From Azospirillum sp. TSH64 (lineage in GTDB: Bacteria > Pseudomonadota > Alphaproteobacteria > Azospirillales > Azospirillaceae), in contig NZ_LGQW01000015.1 of assembly GCF_003116035.1 (NCBI RefSeq), forward strand, positions 1,495,876 through 1,559,875: a DNA stretch of 64,000 nt, read 5' to 3'. A model generated the notes under the pieces. That model did not search any database. It saw only the letters and a program-made list of their open reading frames with translations, and was not told the origin of the DNA. Shown here piece by piece: positions 19,365 through 30,308 of this stretch (its first letter is position 1; every line of letters begins with the position of its first letter). Made by a program: the position numbers and the translations under genes.

Positions 19365-20648
19365 ATGTCCACCCCGCAGAATGTCGCCGTGAACGGCTCG
19401 CGCCTGTGGCAGAGCCTGATGGACATGGCGCAGATCGGCGCCACGCCCAAGGGCGGCGTGTGCCGGCTGGCGCTGACCGACCTCGACAAACAGGGCCGCG
19501 ACCTGTTCGTGCGCTGGTGCGAGGAGGCCGGCTGTACGATTTCGGTCGACCGGATGGGCAACATCTTCGCCCGCCGTCCCGGCCGCGACGACAGCCTGCC
19601 CCCGGTCATCATGGGCAGCCATCTCGACAGCCAGCCGACCGGCGGCAAATATGACGGCGTCTATGGCGTGCTGGCCGGGCTGGAGGTGGTGCGCAGCCTG
19701 AACGACATGAACTACGTCACCGAGGCGCCGGTGGAGGTCGCGGTCTGGACCAACGAGGAGGGGTCGCGCTTCGCCCCCGCCATGGTGTCGTCCGGCGTCT
19801 TCGCCGGGGTGTTCGATCTGGACTACGGCCTGTCGCGCGCCGACCTCGACGGCAAGACGATGGGCGAGGAGCTGGCCCGCATCGGCTATGCCGGCGACCG
19901 GGAGGTCGGCGGGCGCAAGGTCGGCGCCTATTTCGAGGCCCACATCGAGCAGGGTCCGATCCTGGAGATCGAAGGCAAGACCATCGGCGTCGTCACCGAT
20001 TGCCAGGGCCAGCGCTGGTACGAGATCACCTTCACCGGCCAGGAGGCCCATGCCGGCCCGACCCCGATGGTCCGCCGCAAGGACGCCCTGCTCGGCGCCG
20101 CCCGCGTGGTGGACGCGGTGAACCGCATCGGCATGAAGTACGGCCCGCTCGCCTGCGCCACGGTCGGGCTGATGCAGATCCATCCCAACAGCCGCAACGT
20201 CATCCCCGGCCGCGTCTTCTTCACCGTCGATTTCCGCCATCCGGACGACGCCATCCTTGCCGCCATGGACGGCGAGCTGCGCGCCGAGGTGGAGCGCATC
20301 GCCGGCGAGATCGGGCTGGAGACCGACTTCCAGCAGATCTGGTACTACGCCCCGATCAAGTTCGACGAGACCTGCGTCGCCGCCGTCCGCAAGGGGGTGG
20401 AGCGCACCGGCCACAGCTTCCGCGACATCGTCTCGGGCGCCGGCCACGACGCCTGCTACCTGTCGAAGGTCGCGCCGACGGCGATGGTCTTCATCCCCTG
20501 CATCGACGGCATCAGCCACAACGAGGTCGAGGAGACGACCCCGGAATGGTCGACCGCCGGCTGCGAGGTGCTGCTGCACGCGGTGCTCGACCGCGCGAAT
20601 GCCATGGCGGAAGTGAGCCCTCTCCCCCCCGGGGAGAGGGTTGGGTGA
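19365..20648 (+). CDS. Beta-ureidopropionase / N-carbamoyl amidohydrolase, M20 family
   Basis: A 427-residue zinc hydrolase that would split N-carbamoyl-beta-alanine to beta-alanine, CO2 and ammonia, the third step of the pathway. M20 metal motifs are clear: GSHLDSQPTGGKYDG, WTNEEGSRFAP, HIEQGP and GHDACYLS. The operon context favours beta-ureidopropionase (PydC/HyuC) over the related allantoate or L-carbamoyl amino acid amidases. The last residues, SPLPPGERVG, are encoded by a REP-type repeat that also supplies the stop codon, so the natural end near DRANAMAE has been replaced. CAGGAGAG precedes the ATG. Confidence 0.9.
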   Translation: MSTPQNVAVNGSRLWQSLMDMAQIGATPKGGVCRLALTDLDKQGRDLFVRWCEEAGCTISVDRMGNIFARRPGRDDSLPPVIMGSHLDSQPTGGKYDGVYGVLAGLEVVRSLNDMNYVTEAPVEVAVWTNEEGSRFAPAMVSSGVFAGVFDLDYGLSRADLDGKTMGEELARIGYAGDREVGGRKVGAYFEAHIEQGPILEIEGKTIGVVTDCQGQRWYEITFTGQEAHAGPTPMVRRKDALLGAARVVDAVNRIGMKYGPLACATVGLMQIHPNSRNVIPGRVFFTVDFRHPDDAILAAMDGELRAEVERIAGEIGLETDFQQIWYYAPIKFDETCVAAVRKGVERTGHSFRDIVSGAGHDACYLSKVAPTAMVFIPCIDGISHNEVEETTPEWSTAGCEVLLHAVLDRANAMAEVSPLPPGERVG

Positions 20649-20755
20649 GGGGGACGCATTGCGTGGAGTCGGTGAGCGAACGGAACTTTCCATTCCTTGT
20701 TGATCCACGCCGTGCATCCCCCTCACCCTGACCCTCTCCCCGGGGGGGAGAGGGG
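20618..20755. repeat. REPIN-like pair of inverted palindromic repeats
   Basis: The left element (20618-20653) is a CCCTCTCC...GGGGAGAGGG palindrome followed by ttgggtgaggggg. The right element (20718-20755) is its reverse complement with minor changes. They face each other across a spacer of about 64 bases and could fold into one long hairpin. A second such pair lies at 37489-37603. The left copy overlaps the 3' end of the ureidopropionase gene. Confidence 0.75.
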
Positions 20756-20776
20756 ATTAGCCCCGGCAATGAACGA

Positions 20777-22944
<2,168 letters not shown>

Positions 22945-22951
22945 GCAAAAG

Positions 22952-22982
22952 GGCTCCCTCTCCCAAGACGGGAGAGGGAGCC
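22952..22982. terminator. Bidirectional intrinsic terminator after hydA and the RTX gene
   Basis: GGCTCCCTCTCCC (22952-22964) pairs perfectly over 13 bp with GGGAGAGGGAGCC (22970-22982), with the loop AAGAC. TTT follows on the plus strand and CTTTTG on the minus strand. It serves the two convergent genes. Confidence 0.85.
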
Positions 22983-22992
22983 TTTCCTCAAA

Positions 22993-25566
22993 TCACCCCA
23001 CCGAGCTGGCGAACAGGAAGTTCTCCGCCGTCAGGCTGTTGCGGTCGACACCCATCAGCTTGATCGAGTTGAACGCACCGAGGTCGATGGACAGGTCGGC
23101 GCCGTCCTGCGTCGAGTGGGTCAGCACGCTGTTCAGGCTGGTGAAGCCGCTGATGCTGCGGATGTCGATCACATCGCCGCCGGTGCCGGCTTGGAAGTCG
23201 CCGATGACGTCCCAGCCGTCGCTGGCATGCTGGACGAAGGTGTCGCGCCCGGCGCCGCCGATCATGTAGTCGTTGCCGGCATTGCCGGTGATGGTGTCGT
23301 TGCCGCTGCCGCCGGCCAGATACTCGCCAGCCGAGGTGCCGGTGATGGTCTGGCCCGGCGTGCCGCCGGTCGAGCCGCCGGTGCTGCCGCCGCCCGTGCT
23401 GCCGCCAATGGCGGTGAAGGAGAAGTTGGCGGCGGTCAGGCTGCTGCGGGTGACGTTGGCGAGGATGGCGCTGTTGTTGCCGTCGAAATTCACGACGGTG
23501 TTGGCACCGTCCTGCACGGTGACGGCCATCACCGACGCGAAGTCCTTGAAGCCGCCCCAGCCCGCGACGTTCAGCACGTCGCCGCCGCTGCCGGCCTGGA
23601 AGTCGCCGACATAGTCCCAGCCGTCGCCCGGCTTGAAGACGAAAATGTCGCTGCCGGCGCCGCCGGTCATGTAGTCGTTGCCGGCGTTGCTGATGATGGT
23701 GTCGTTGCCGCTGCCGCCGGTGAGATAGTCGCGGCCGTCGGTGCCGGTCAGCGTCTGGCCGCCCGTGCTGCCCGTCCCGCCGCCGGTGTTGCCGCCTCCG
23801 GTGTTGCCGCCCCCCGTATCGCCACCGCCGGTCGAGCCGCTCCCCTGGCCCAGCGTGATGGTGTTGCCGGACAGGCTGATGTTGGACGCGGCGAAGCTGC
23901 CGGCGATGCGCAGGGTCAGGTCGGAGCCGGCGGTGCCGTCGAGCCCGACATGGACCAGCGTGACGCCGTTCACCGTCTCCGCCTGTACCTTGCCGGCGGT
24001 CAGCGTGCTGCCGTTGCCGCTGCCGACCGTCCCCGACAGCGCGGCGCCGACGATGGCGAAGGCGTCGCCGGTCGCCGCACCGGTGATGCTGCCGAAGCCG
24101 TTGCCCTGGGCCGCGGTCATCGTCACGGTGTGGCGCTGGCTGCCGGTGAGGGCCAGCGTCTCGACGCTGGTCAGCGTCATGCCGCTGATGTCGATCTTCG
24201 GCGAGGCGACGTCGTTGTAATATTCGAGATTGTAGCCGTTGTAGCTGGTCAGGTTGTCCGACCGCAGCTCCAGGGTGTCGGTGCCCGCACCACCGTCGAA
24301 GCTGACCGTCCCGGCGTCATACTGGCTGACCACGATGTAGCGGTCGTTGCCGGCATCGCCATAGATCAGGTCGGCCTGGGTCTGGGCGTAGCTGCCCGAG
24401 CTGACGATGCCGGCGAGAATGGTGTCGTCGCCGTCGCCGCCATAGACGGTGTCGCGCTCCCAATCGCCCTTCAGCAGGTCGTTGCCGGCATCGCCGTAGA
24501 TCAGGTCGGCACCGCCGCCGCCGGCCACCGTGTCGTTGCCCAGTTCGCCATGCAGTTGGTCGTTGTCGGCGCGGCCGTACATCAGGTCGTTGCCGCCGCC
24601 GCCGAAGACGCTGTCGTTGCCGTCGCCGGCCTCCAGCGTGTCGTTGCCGGCGCCGCCATGCTCGACGTCGTTGCCGCCATGGCCCCAGAACCAGACGGCG
24701 GTGTCGCCGGCGGTCAGGCTGTCGGCATATTCGGAGCCGATCCAGCGCTGGATGTTGACGAAGGTGTCGCCCGCCGCCTCGCCGGTGTTGTTGGCGCCGT
24801 TGGTCAGGTCGAGCGTCAGGCCGCTGGTGGCGTTCTCGTAGGTGACGATGTTGAAGCCGCTGCCGCCGACATAGTGATCGGCGCCCAGACCGCCATTCAT
24901 GGTGTCGCCGGCCGACTGGCCCGTATTGCCGCCGCCGACCAGCGTGTCGTTGCCGATGCCGCCGATCAGGCTGTCGTTGCCGGTGCCGCCGACGATGCTG
25001 TCGTTGCCGGCCAGCCCGTTGATGGTGTTGCCGCTGTTGTCGCCGATCAGCGTGTCGTTGCCGCTGGTGGCGGTGCCGCTGTAGCCGAGCCGGTGCGGCC
25101 AGGCCTCGGCACCGGCGAACGGGCGGGCCGCCAGGATCGGGCCGGTCACCACGTCGAGGTCCCAGGAGGCACCCTGGTCGGCATGACCCACCGGGTGGCT
25201 GGCGGCGGCGACGCGGGCACCGGTGACGGCGGCCAGACGCTCGACGAAGCGGCGGCCGTTGCCGCCGGCGCCGACGTCGCAGGCATGGATCAGGATCTCG
25301 CAGCCGGTCGCATCGGGCCAGCGGCGGTCGAACAGGGCGCTGGTGTCGAGCGGCGTCGCTCCCAGCTTCACAACACCGGGCGCGCCATGGGCGATCAGGT
25401 GGACCGCCGCCGGGCCTGCCTCGCGGGCGGCCTCCAGGGCGTCGGCCAGCAGGCCCAGGGCGTCCTCGTCCGCGGCGACCCGGACCACCGTCACGTCCGG
25501 CGCGTGCCGGCCGATCAGCGCATCGATGTCGGCCAGAGCGGCGTCGGCAAGAATGATCCCGTGCAT
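22993..25566 (-). CDS. Large RTX (hemolysin-type) calcium-binding protein with N-terminal DUF4347
   Basis: An 857-residue, Gly/Asp/Asn-rich, very acidic, probably secreted protein. Residues 1-160 resemble DUF4347, with HLIAHGAPG and ILIHACDVGAG. Then come many GGxGxDxx nonapeptides (about 170-450), which bind Ca2+ as a beta-roll. A Ser/Thr/Gly linker and two duplicated C-terminal modules follow, each with repeats plus DGWD-x-x-GDFQAG. No Sec signal is present, as expected for type I secretion, but no ABC/MFP/TolC exporter is in the window. The ATG at 25566 has AAGGGG before it. Adhesion, S-layer or enzyme function cannot be decided. Confidence 0.85.
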   Translation of the reverse strand: MHGIILADAALADIDALIGRHAPDVTVVRVAADEDALGLLADALEAAREAGPAAVHLIAHGAPGVVKLGATPLDTSALFDRRWPDATGCEILIHACDVGAGGNGRRFVERLAAVTGARVAAASHPVGHADQGASWDLDVVTGPILAARPFAGAEAWPHRLGYSGTATSGNDTLIGDNSGNTINGLAGNDSIVGGTGNDSLIGGIGNDTLVGGGNTGQSAGDTMNGGLGADHYVGGSGFNIVTYENATSGLTLDLTNGANNTGEAAGDTFVNIQRWIGSEYADSLTAGDTAVWFWGHGGNDVEHGGAGNDTLEAGDGNDSVFGGGGNDLMYGRADNDQLHGELGNDTVAGGGGADLIYGDAGNDLLKGDWERDTVYGGDGDDTILAGIVSSGSYAQTQADLIYGDAGNDRYIVVSQYDAGTVSFDGGAGTDTLELRSDNLTSYNGYNLEYYNDVASPKIDISGMTLTSVETLALTGSQRHTVTMTAAQGNGFGSITGAATGDAFAIVGAALSGTVGSGNGSTLTAGKVQAETVNGVTLVHVGLDGTAGSDLTLRIAGSFAASNISLSGNTITLGQGSGSTGGGDTGGGNTGGGNTGGGTGSTGGQTLTGTDGRDYLTGGSGNDTIISNAGNDYMTGGAGSDIFVFKPGDGWDYVGDFQAGSGGDVLNVAGWGGFKDFASVMAVTVQDGANTVVNFDGNNSAILANVTRSSLTAANFSFTAIGGSTGGGSTGGSTGGTPGQTITGTSAGEYLAGGSGNDTITGNAGNDYMIGGAGRDTFVQHASDGWDVIGDFQAGTGGDVIDIRSISGFTSLNSVLTHSTQDGADLSIDLGAFNSIKLMGVDRNSLTAENFLFASSVG

Positions 25567-25955
25567 GAAAACCCCTTTCTGGGGAATTGTTGGAAGTCGT
25601 TTGCGCGTTCTGTGATGTACGGGATCATGTCCACCAAACAACGTCCAATAAGCCCATCATTCCTTGGGAAGCATCCACTCCGGCCGGGCGATCTGTTTTC
25701 TCCGTCATAGCGAAAGCGGTGCGGTCTCTTCCGATTTCGACGCCATCCGGCCGGTCGGGCTTGTTGCGGCGGCTTGCCACTCTTTTTCCAGATTGGGGGG
25801 GTATTACTCGAAAACTACCCCCAATTCGGGGGTGGGCCGGCGCGGCTGGGCGGGGAAAGCGCACAAAAAACAGGGCCATCGGGAAAACCCGATGGCCCAG
25901 TCCAGGAGAGAAGTCGTTCAGGGGTGCGGGAGCGCCGCCTGTTTCCCGGTCCGCC
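25567..25955. other. Intergenic region upstream of the RTX gene
   Basis: There is no gene here. It contains the dctM terminator and, at 25792-25832, overlapping inverted repeats. ATTGGGGGGGTA can pair with TACCCCCAAT, or the latter's CCCCC can pair with the following GGGGG around AATT. They lie about 230-270 bases before the RTX start and could form alternative hairpins in its leader or be an operator. Confidence 0.45.
25873..25898 (-). terminator. Intrinsic terminator of the TRAP transporter operon
   Basis: An 11-bp perfect stem, GGGCCATCGGG/CCCGATGGCCC with a four-base loop, is followed on the minus strand by TGTTTTTTG. It lies about 60 bases past the dctM stop. Confidence 0.9.
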
Positions 25956-27239
25956 TCAGTGCATCAGCATGCGCGGCAGCCACAGCGAGAAGGCCGGGAC
26001 ATAGGTGACCAGCAGCAGCGCCACGAACAGCGCCCCGTAGAAGGGCGTGATGGAGCGCATCACCTCGCCCACCGACACGCCGCCGATGGCGCAGCCGATG
26101 AACTGGGTGGTGCCGACCGGCGGGGTGTTCAGGCCCAGCGCGCAGTTGATCAGCATGACGATGCCGAACTGAACCGGATCCATGCCGTACTGCATGGCGA
26201 TCGGCAGGAAGATCGGCGTGCAGATCAGGATGGTGCTGGCCATGTCCATGAAGGTGCCCAGCAGGAACAGGATGATGTTGATCAGCAGGAAGATCATCAG
26301 CGGGTTGGTCGACACGCCGGCCAGCAGCTCGCCGGTCATGTCCGCCACCTCGTAGAGACCCATGAGGTACTGGAACATGGTCGACACGCCGATCAGCAGC
26401 AGCACCACGCCGGTGGTCTTCACCGTCTTGGCGGCGGCGGCCAGGAACTTCTCCCAGCTCAGCGTGCGGTAGACGAAGGTGGTCAGCAGCAGCGCGTAGA
26501 TCACGGCCACCGAGGCCGACTCGGTCGCGGTGAACACGCCGGTGGTGATGCCGGCCAGGATGATGACGACGATCAGCAGGCCCGGCGCCGCGGCGGCGAA
26601 GGAATGCGCCAGGATGTCCCAGCCGGGGAAGGTCCCCTTGGGATAGCCGCGCTTCACCGCGACGTAATAGGCGGCACCCAGGTTGCAGACCATCAGCAGC
26701 AGCGCCGGCATCAGGCCCGCGGCGATCAGCGCGCCGATGGACGCCTTTCCGCCGGCGGCCAGCGCATAGATGATCATGTTGTGGCTGGTCGGCATCAGCG
26801 CGCCGACCAGCGCTGCGTGGGTGGTGACGTTGACCGCGTAATCGGCGTGGTAGCCTTCCCGCTTCATCATCGGGATCATCACGGCGCCCATGGCCGACAC
26901 GTCGGCGACCGGCGATCCGGCGACGCCGCCGAACAGCGTGCAGGCCACCACGTTGGACATGCCGAGCCCGCCGCGGATGTGGCCGACCATGCTCTTGGCC
27001 GCGGTGACGATCTTGTCGGCGACGCCGCCGTGCAGCATCAGTTCGCCGGAGAAGACGAAGAAGGGAATGGCGAGGAACGAGAAGACGTTCATGCCCGACA
27101 TCATCTGCTGGAAGACCACCGCGACCGGCAGGCCTTCATAGAGGATGGTGCAGAGCGCCGACAGGCCGATGGCGAAGGCGACCGGAATGCCGAGGATGAG
27201 GAAGCCGAAGAAGGTGATTGAAAGGATGGTCAGTTCCAT
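25956..27239 (-). CDS. dctM: TRAP transporter large permease, DctM
   Basis: A 427-residue inner-membrane subunit with about twelve hydrophobic segments. It is the ion-coupled transport channel of a TRAP importer. Family features include the N-terminal GIPVAFAIGLSA and the Asn/Thr/Pro-rich loops GVAGSPVADVSAMG and GLNTPPVGTTQF. The ATG at 27239 lies inside the dctQ 3' end, a 10-base overlap. It works with DctQ and the binding protein DctP. The surrounding uronate genes suggest a galacturonate or glucuronate-type substrate. Confidence 0.93.
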   Translation of the reverse strand: MELTILSITFFGFLILGIPVAFAIGLSALCTILYEGLPVAVVFQQMMSGMNVFSFLAIPFFVFSGELMLHGGVADKIVTAAKSMVGHIRGGLGMSNVVACTLFGGVAGSPVADVSAMGAVMIPMMKREGYHADYAVNVTTHAALVGALMPTSHNMIIYALAAGGKASIGALIAAGLMPALLLMVCNLGAAYYVAVKRGYPKGTFPGWDILAHSFAAAAPGLLIVVIILAGITTGVFTATESASVAVIYALLLTTFVYRTLSWEKFLAAAAKTVKTTGVVLLLIGVSTMFQYLMGLYEVADMTGELLAGVSTNPLMIFLLINIILFLLGTFMDMASTILICTPIFLPIAMQYGMDPVQFGIVMLINCALGLNTPPVGTTQFIGCAIGGVSVGEVMRSITPFYGALFVALLLVTYVPAFSLWLPRMLMH

Positions 27240-27769
27240 GACGGCTTGACCTCCTCGCCGCGCACGATGGCGACGATATGCTCGATGGAGAAGAGAACGA
27301 TCAGCACGCCCGACAGCACCAGCGGCACGTAGCGCACGGCTTCGGAGACATGCAAGTTCGGGATGGTGTAGGAGGCGACCGAGCTGCCCAGGATCCAGCC
27401 GTTGTAGGCCATGCAGGCGCCGAAGATGCCGACCAGGGCGTAGATCAGCACGTCCATCTTGCGGCGTGCGCTGTCCGACAGCATCACCAGCAGCGATTCC
27501 AGCCCGATATGGCCGGCATCGCGGACGCCGACGGCGGCGCCGATCAGCGTGACGTAGAGCACCAGCACGATGGCCAGGCTTTCCGCCCAGGTCGGCGAGC
27601 TGTTCAGCACATAGCGGCCGAACACCTGATAGAAGACGACGCACACGATCATCATCAGGCCGATGATGGCGACATACATGCCGGTTTTGGCCAGCGCCGC
27701 GTTCATGCGGGTCAACCAGCCGGCCGCATGCGGCGGGCTGACGTCCATTGCTTGCAGCTCGATATCCAT
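27230..27769 (-). CDS. dctQ: TRAP transporter small permease, DctQ
   Basis: A 179-residue subunit with four membrane helices. The family-typical region VVFYQVFGRYVLNSSPTWAE lies near the first loop. The ATG at 27769 is chosen because GGGGAG stands eight bases before it; a GTG fifteen bases upstream is less likely. It overlaps dctM and follows dctP by 98 bases. Confidence 0.92.
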   Translation of the reverse strand: MDIELQAMDVSPPHAAGWLTRMNAALAKTGMYVAIIGLMMIVCVVFYQVFGRYVLNSSPTWAESLAIVLVLYVTLIGAAVGVRDAGHIGLESLLVMLSDSARRKMDVLIYALVGIFGACMAYNGWILGSSVASYTIPNLHVSEAVRYVPLVLSGVLIVLFSIEHIVAIVRGEEVKPSWN

Positions 27770-27867
27770 GCTGCGGCTCCCCACTCCTGAGACCCCGGCG
27801 GTGCGCGGTCCGTCCCGGACGGGACGAAGCCGCGCGCCGCCTTGTTCTTGGCGTTACAGAAAGGTCG

Positions 27868-28872
27868 TTACTTGGTTTCCTGGACGCGCTGGACGAGGCT
27901 CTGCAGCTTCGGCGTGTTCGCGAACTGGGTGTAGACCGGCTTCATGGCGTCGATGAATTCCTGCTTGTTCGGAACCTCGACGATCTGGGCGCCGGCCTGG
28001 GTCACGATCTCCTTGGACTTCAGCTCACGCTCGTCCCACAGCTTGCGCATGTAGGGCACGGAGTCCTTGGCGGCCTTGCGGACCGTGGCCTGATCGTCCT
28101 TCGACAGGCGGTCCCAGGCGACCTTGGAGAAGACCAGCACTTCCGGCGCCATCGCGTGTTCGGTCAGGGTGAAGTACTTGGCCGCCTCGAAGTGGCGGGA
28201 GGATTCGTAGGACGGGTAGTTGTTCTCGGCGGCATCGACGATGCCGGTCTTCAGCGCGGTGTAGACCTCGCCGAAGGGCATCGGCGTGGCGTTGGCGCCC
28301 AGCGCCTGGATCATGGCGACGAACAGGTCGGACTGCTGGACGCGGATCTTGGCGCCCTTCATGTCGGCCAGAGTCTTGTAAGGCTTGGCGGCCGAATACA
28401 TGCTGCGCGAGCCGCTGTCGTAGAAGGCCAGGCCGATCATGCCCTGGCTTTCCATCGCCGCCAGGATTTCGTCGCCGATCGGGCCGTCCAGCACGCGGCG
28501 CATGTGGCCGGTGTCGCGGAAGATGAAGGGCAGCGCGGTGACCATCGTCTCCGGCACCACGTTGTTCAGCGGCGCCACGTTGATGCGCATCATCTCCAGC
28601 GCACCGATCTTCAGCTGCTCGATGGTGTCCTTTTCGGTGCCGAGCGCGCCGTTCGGGAACACCTTGATGCCGAGCTTGCCGTTGCTGCGCTCAGCCACCA
28701 GCTTGCCGACATAGCGGACCGCCTCGACGGTCGGGTAGTCGGTCGGGTGGATGTCGGCGGACCGGAAGTCGCGCGCGTCGGCCGGCGCAGACAGCATCGG
28801 GGTGGCCAGGATGCCGCAGACGGCACAGGCGGCCAGCAGCGCGGTGCGGACCGAAGTCAGCGAAAACTTCAT
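27868..28872 (-). CDS. dctP: TRAP transporter periplasmic binding protein, DctP family
   Basis: A 334-residue exported solute-binding protein. The signal peptide ends near SAPADA (residue 33). The mature part shows the DctP pattern: HPTDYPTVEAVRYVG, the carboxylate-Arg region IRVQQSDLF, and TALKTGIVDAAENN. It captures an organic acid and delivers it to DctQM. The neighbouring uronate operon and shared operator point to a hexuronate. CAGGAGGAG precedes the ATG. The 5' region is long (about 290 bases from the operator to the start). Confidence 0.93.
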   Translation of the reverse strand: MKFSLTSVRTALLAACAVCGILATPMLSAPADARDFRSADIHPTDYPTVEAVRYVGKLVAERSNGKLGIKVFPNGALGTEKDTIEQLKIGALEMMRINVAPLNNVVPETMVTALPFIFRDTGHMRRVLDGPIGDEILAAMESQGMIGLAFYDSGSRSMYSAAKPYKTLADMKGAKIRVQQSDLFVAMIQALGANATPMPFGEVYTALKTGIVDAAENNYPSYESSRHFEAAKYFTLTEHAMAPEVLVFSKVAWDRLSKDDQATVRKAAKDSVPYMRKLWDERELKSKEIVTQAGAQIVEVPNKQEFIDAMKPVYTQFANTPKLQSLVQRVQETK

Positions 28873-29402
28873 AGGTTCTCCTCCTGATGGTGGGGACGAA
28901 GCCTGTTGCGGCCCGTCCTTTCTTGTTCTGGCGTTGCCCGTTGGCCTGAAGGCGACGGGCCGCCCTGCACACTCGACTGCACGTACCGTGGACCGGTGAC
29001 AGACGAAGCATGGAAGGCGGGGCTTGCGGCGGCCGGATTTCGCAGCGCTGCGACAGCGCGGCGCGCGACCGGGCACCATGCATGGCCGACACCGGCCCTG
29101 CCCCCCATCCTCCTTCAGCCCCCCGGCTAACCTTGCGCCGCCCCCTGTTCACTGTACTTAGGATATTAGTATATCAATCTGCGCGCAACCCTGAAAGTTC
29201 AAAGCGGCAACAACCGTTCGGACTTTATTGCGATCAGGATTGCGGGGAGAGGGACAAAGTGACTGGCGGGGCGGGTTTCGGCCAGACCACGGATCGCCGC
29301 AGGGGGGCGGGTGCGACATTCGGCCCCAGTGTCCGCCGCAGCCAGCCCCCCAGTCATTCGGATGCGGCGCCGGACGCCGTCGGTCCTTTAAAACTAGGCC
29401 GG
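28873..29402. other. Long non-coding stretch between dctP and terC
   Basis: I see no convincing gene in these 530 bases. The dctP operator is at 29158-29169. On the minus strand TTGCGC and TATCCT, 17 bases apart, overlap it and could be the dctP promoter. The roughly 290-base leader of dctP has no recognisable riboswitch. Confidence 0.5.
29158..29169. promoter_or_regulatory. Uronate-regulon operator, site A (dctP)
   Basis: TTAGGATATTAG, 9 of 12 matches to the CTAATATATTAG palindrome, in an AT-rich island. It may also be read as the dyad GATAT-TAGT-ATATC (29162-29175). It lies 286 bases upstream of dctP and overlaps a possible promoter. Confidence 0.6.
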
Positions 29403-30041
29403 TCAGGCGTGACCGTTCACCAGGGGCCACACCTCCAGGGCGCCGCGATAGATCATGTGCAGGGCGACATAGAGGATGATGGCGAGGCCGACATAGGCCA
29501 GCCAGCGGTGCTTGTGCAGGATGCGGGCGATGAAGCTGGCGGCGAGGCCCATCAGGGCGATCGACAGGGTCAGGCCGATGACCAGCACCCCCAGATGCTC
29601 GCGCGCCGCACCGGCGACGGCCAGCACATTGTCGAGCGACATCGACACGTCGGCGACGACGATCTGCCAGACCGCCTGACCCAGCGTCTTGCGCGGGCCG
29701 GACGCCGTGGCGTCATCGTTCTCCAGCGACTCGACCGCCTCGTCCTCCTCATTGGACTGGCGCAGCTCGCGCCACATCTTCCAGCAGACCCACAGCAGCA
29801 GCACGCCGCCGGCCAGCAGCAGCCCGATGATCTGGAGAAGCTGGGTGGTGACGGCGGCGAAGCCGATGCGCAGCACGGTGGCGGCCAGGATGCCGATCAG
29901 GATCGCCTTGCCGCGCTGGTCCTTCGGCAGGCCGGCGGCGGCCAGACCGATGACGATGGCGTTGTCGCCGGCCAGCACCAGATCGATCATGATGACCTGG
30001 AGCAGCGCGAACAGCGCGTCGGTGGTGAAGAGTTCCGTCAT
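29403..30041 (-). CDS. TerC/YjbE-family integral membrane protein
   Basis: A 212-residue inner-membrane protein with about seven helices. Two acidic membrane motifs, IDLVLAGDNAIVIGLAA near residue 20 and ADVSMSLDNVLAVAG near residue 130, are the TerC signature and probably bind or conduct divalent metal. Related proteins export manganese, in some cases to load secreted enzymes. A charged loop rich in Glu/Asp separates the halves. It stands alone between the TRAP operon and the Gfo/Idh gene. No manganese riboswitch could be recognised upstream. Confidence 0.88.
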   Translation of the reverse strand: MTELFTTDALFALLQVIMIDLVLAGDNAIVIGLAAAGLPKDQRGKAILIGILAATVLRIGFAAVTTQLLQIIGLLLAGGVLLLWVCWKMWRELRQSNEEDEAVESLENDDATASGPRKTLGQAVWQIVVADVSMSLDNVLAVAGAAREHLGVLVIGLTLSIALMGLAASFIARILHKHRWLAYVGLAIILYVALHMIYRGALEVWPLVNGHA

Positions 30042-30308
30042 TTGGGCACGAGTCCTCGCATCACGATCAGTGTGGGAGGAGTGGCCGCACGGGGTCTTCC
30101 GATGACCGGCCGGGCCGCGCCGATGGCGTCGGACGGGAAGCGCCGGTCAAGGGCAAAAGGCGCGGGCCGCTCCTGATGTTCCCAGTCCGACATCGCAACC
30201 GGTGAAGGTTGCCAGAGGGGCCCGGCCTGGTTCTGGCGCTTTACGCCAAAGCTGTGGATTGCGCAAGGCCGTGCTTGCGGCCGGTGGGCGTTCCGGTTGG
30301 ACTGCCGA

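Noticed and set aside
30042..30308. Possible yybP-ykoY manganese riboswitch upstream of terC
   Set aside because: The gene family fits, but I could not find the conserved junction sequences or the paired stems in this 267-base region.
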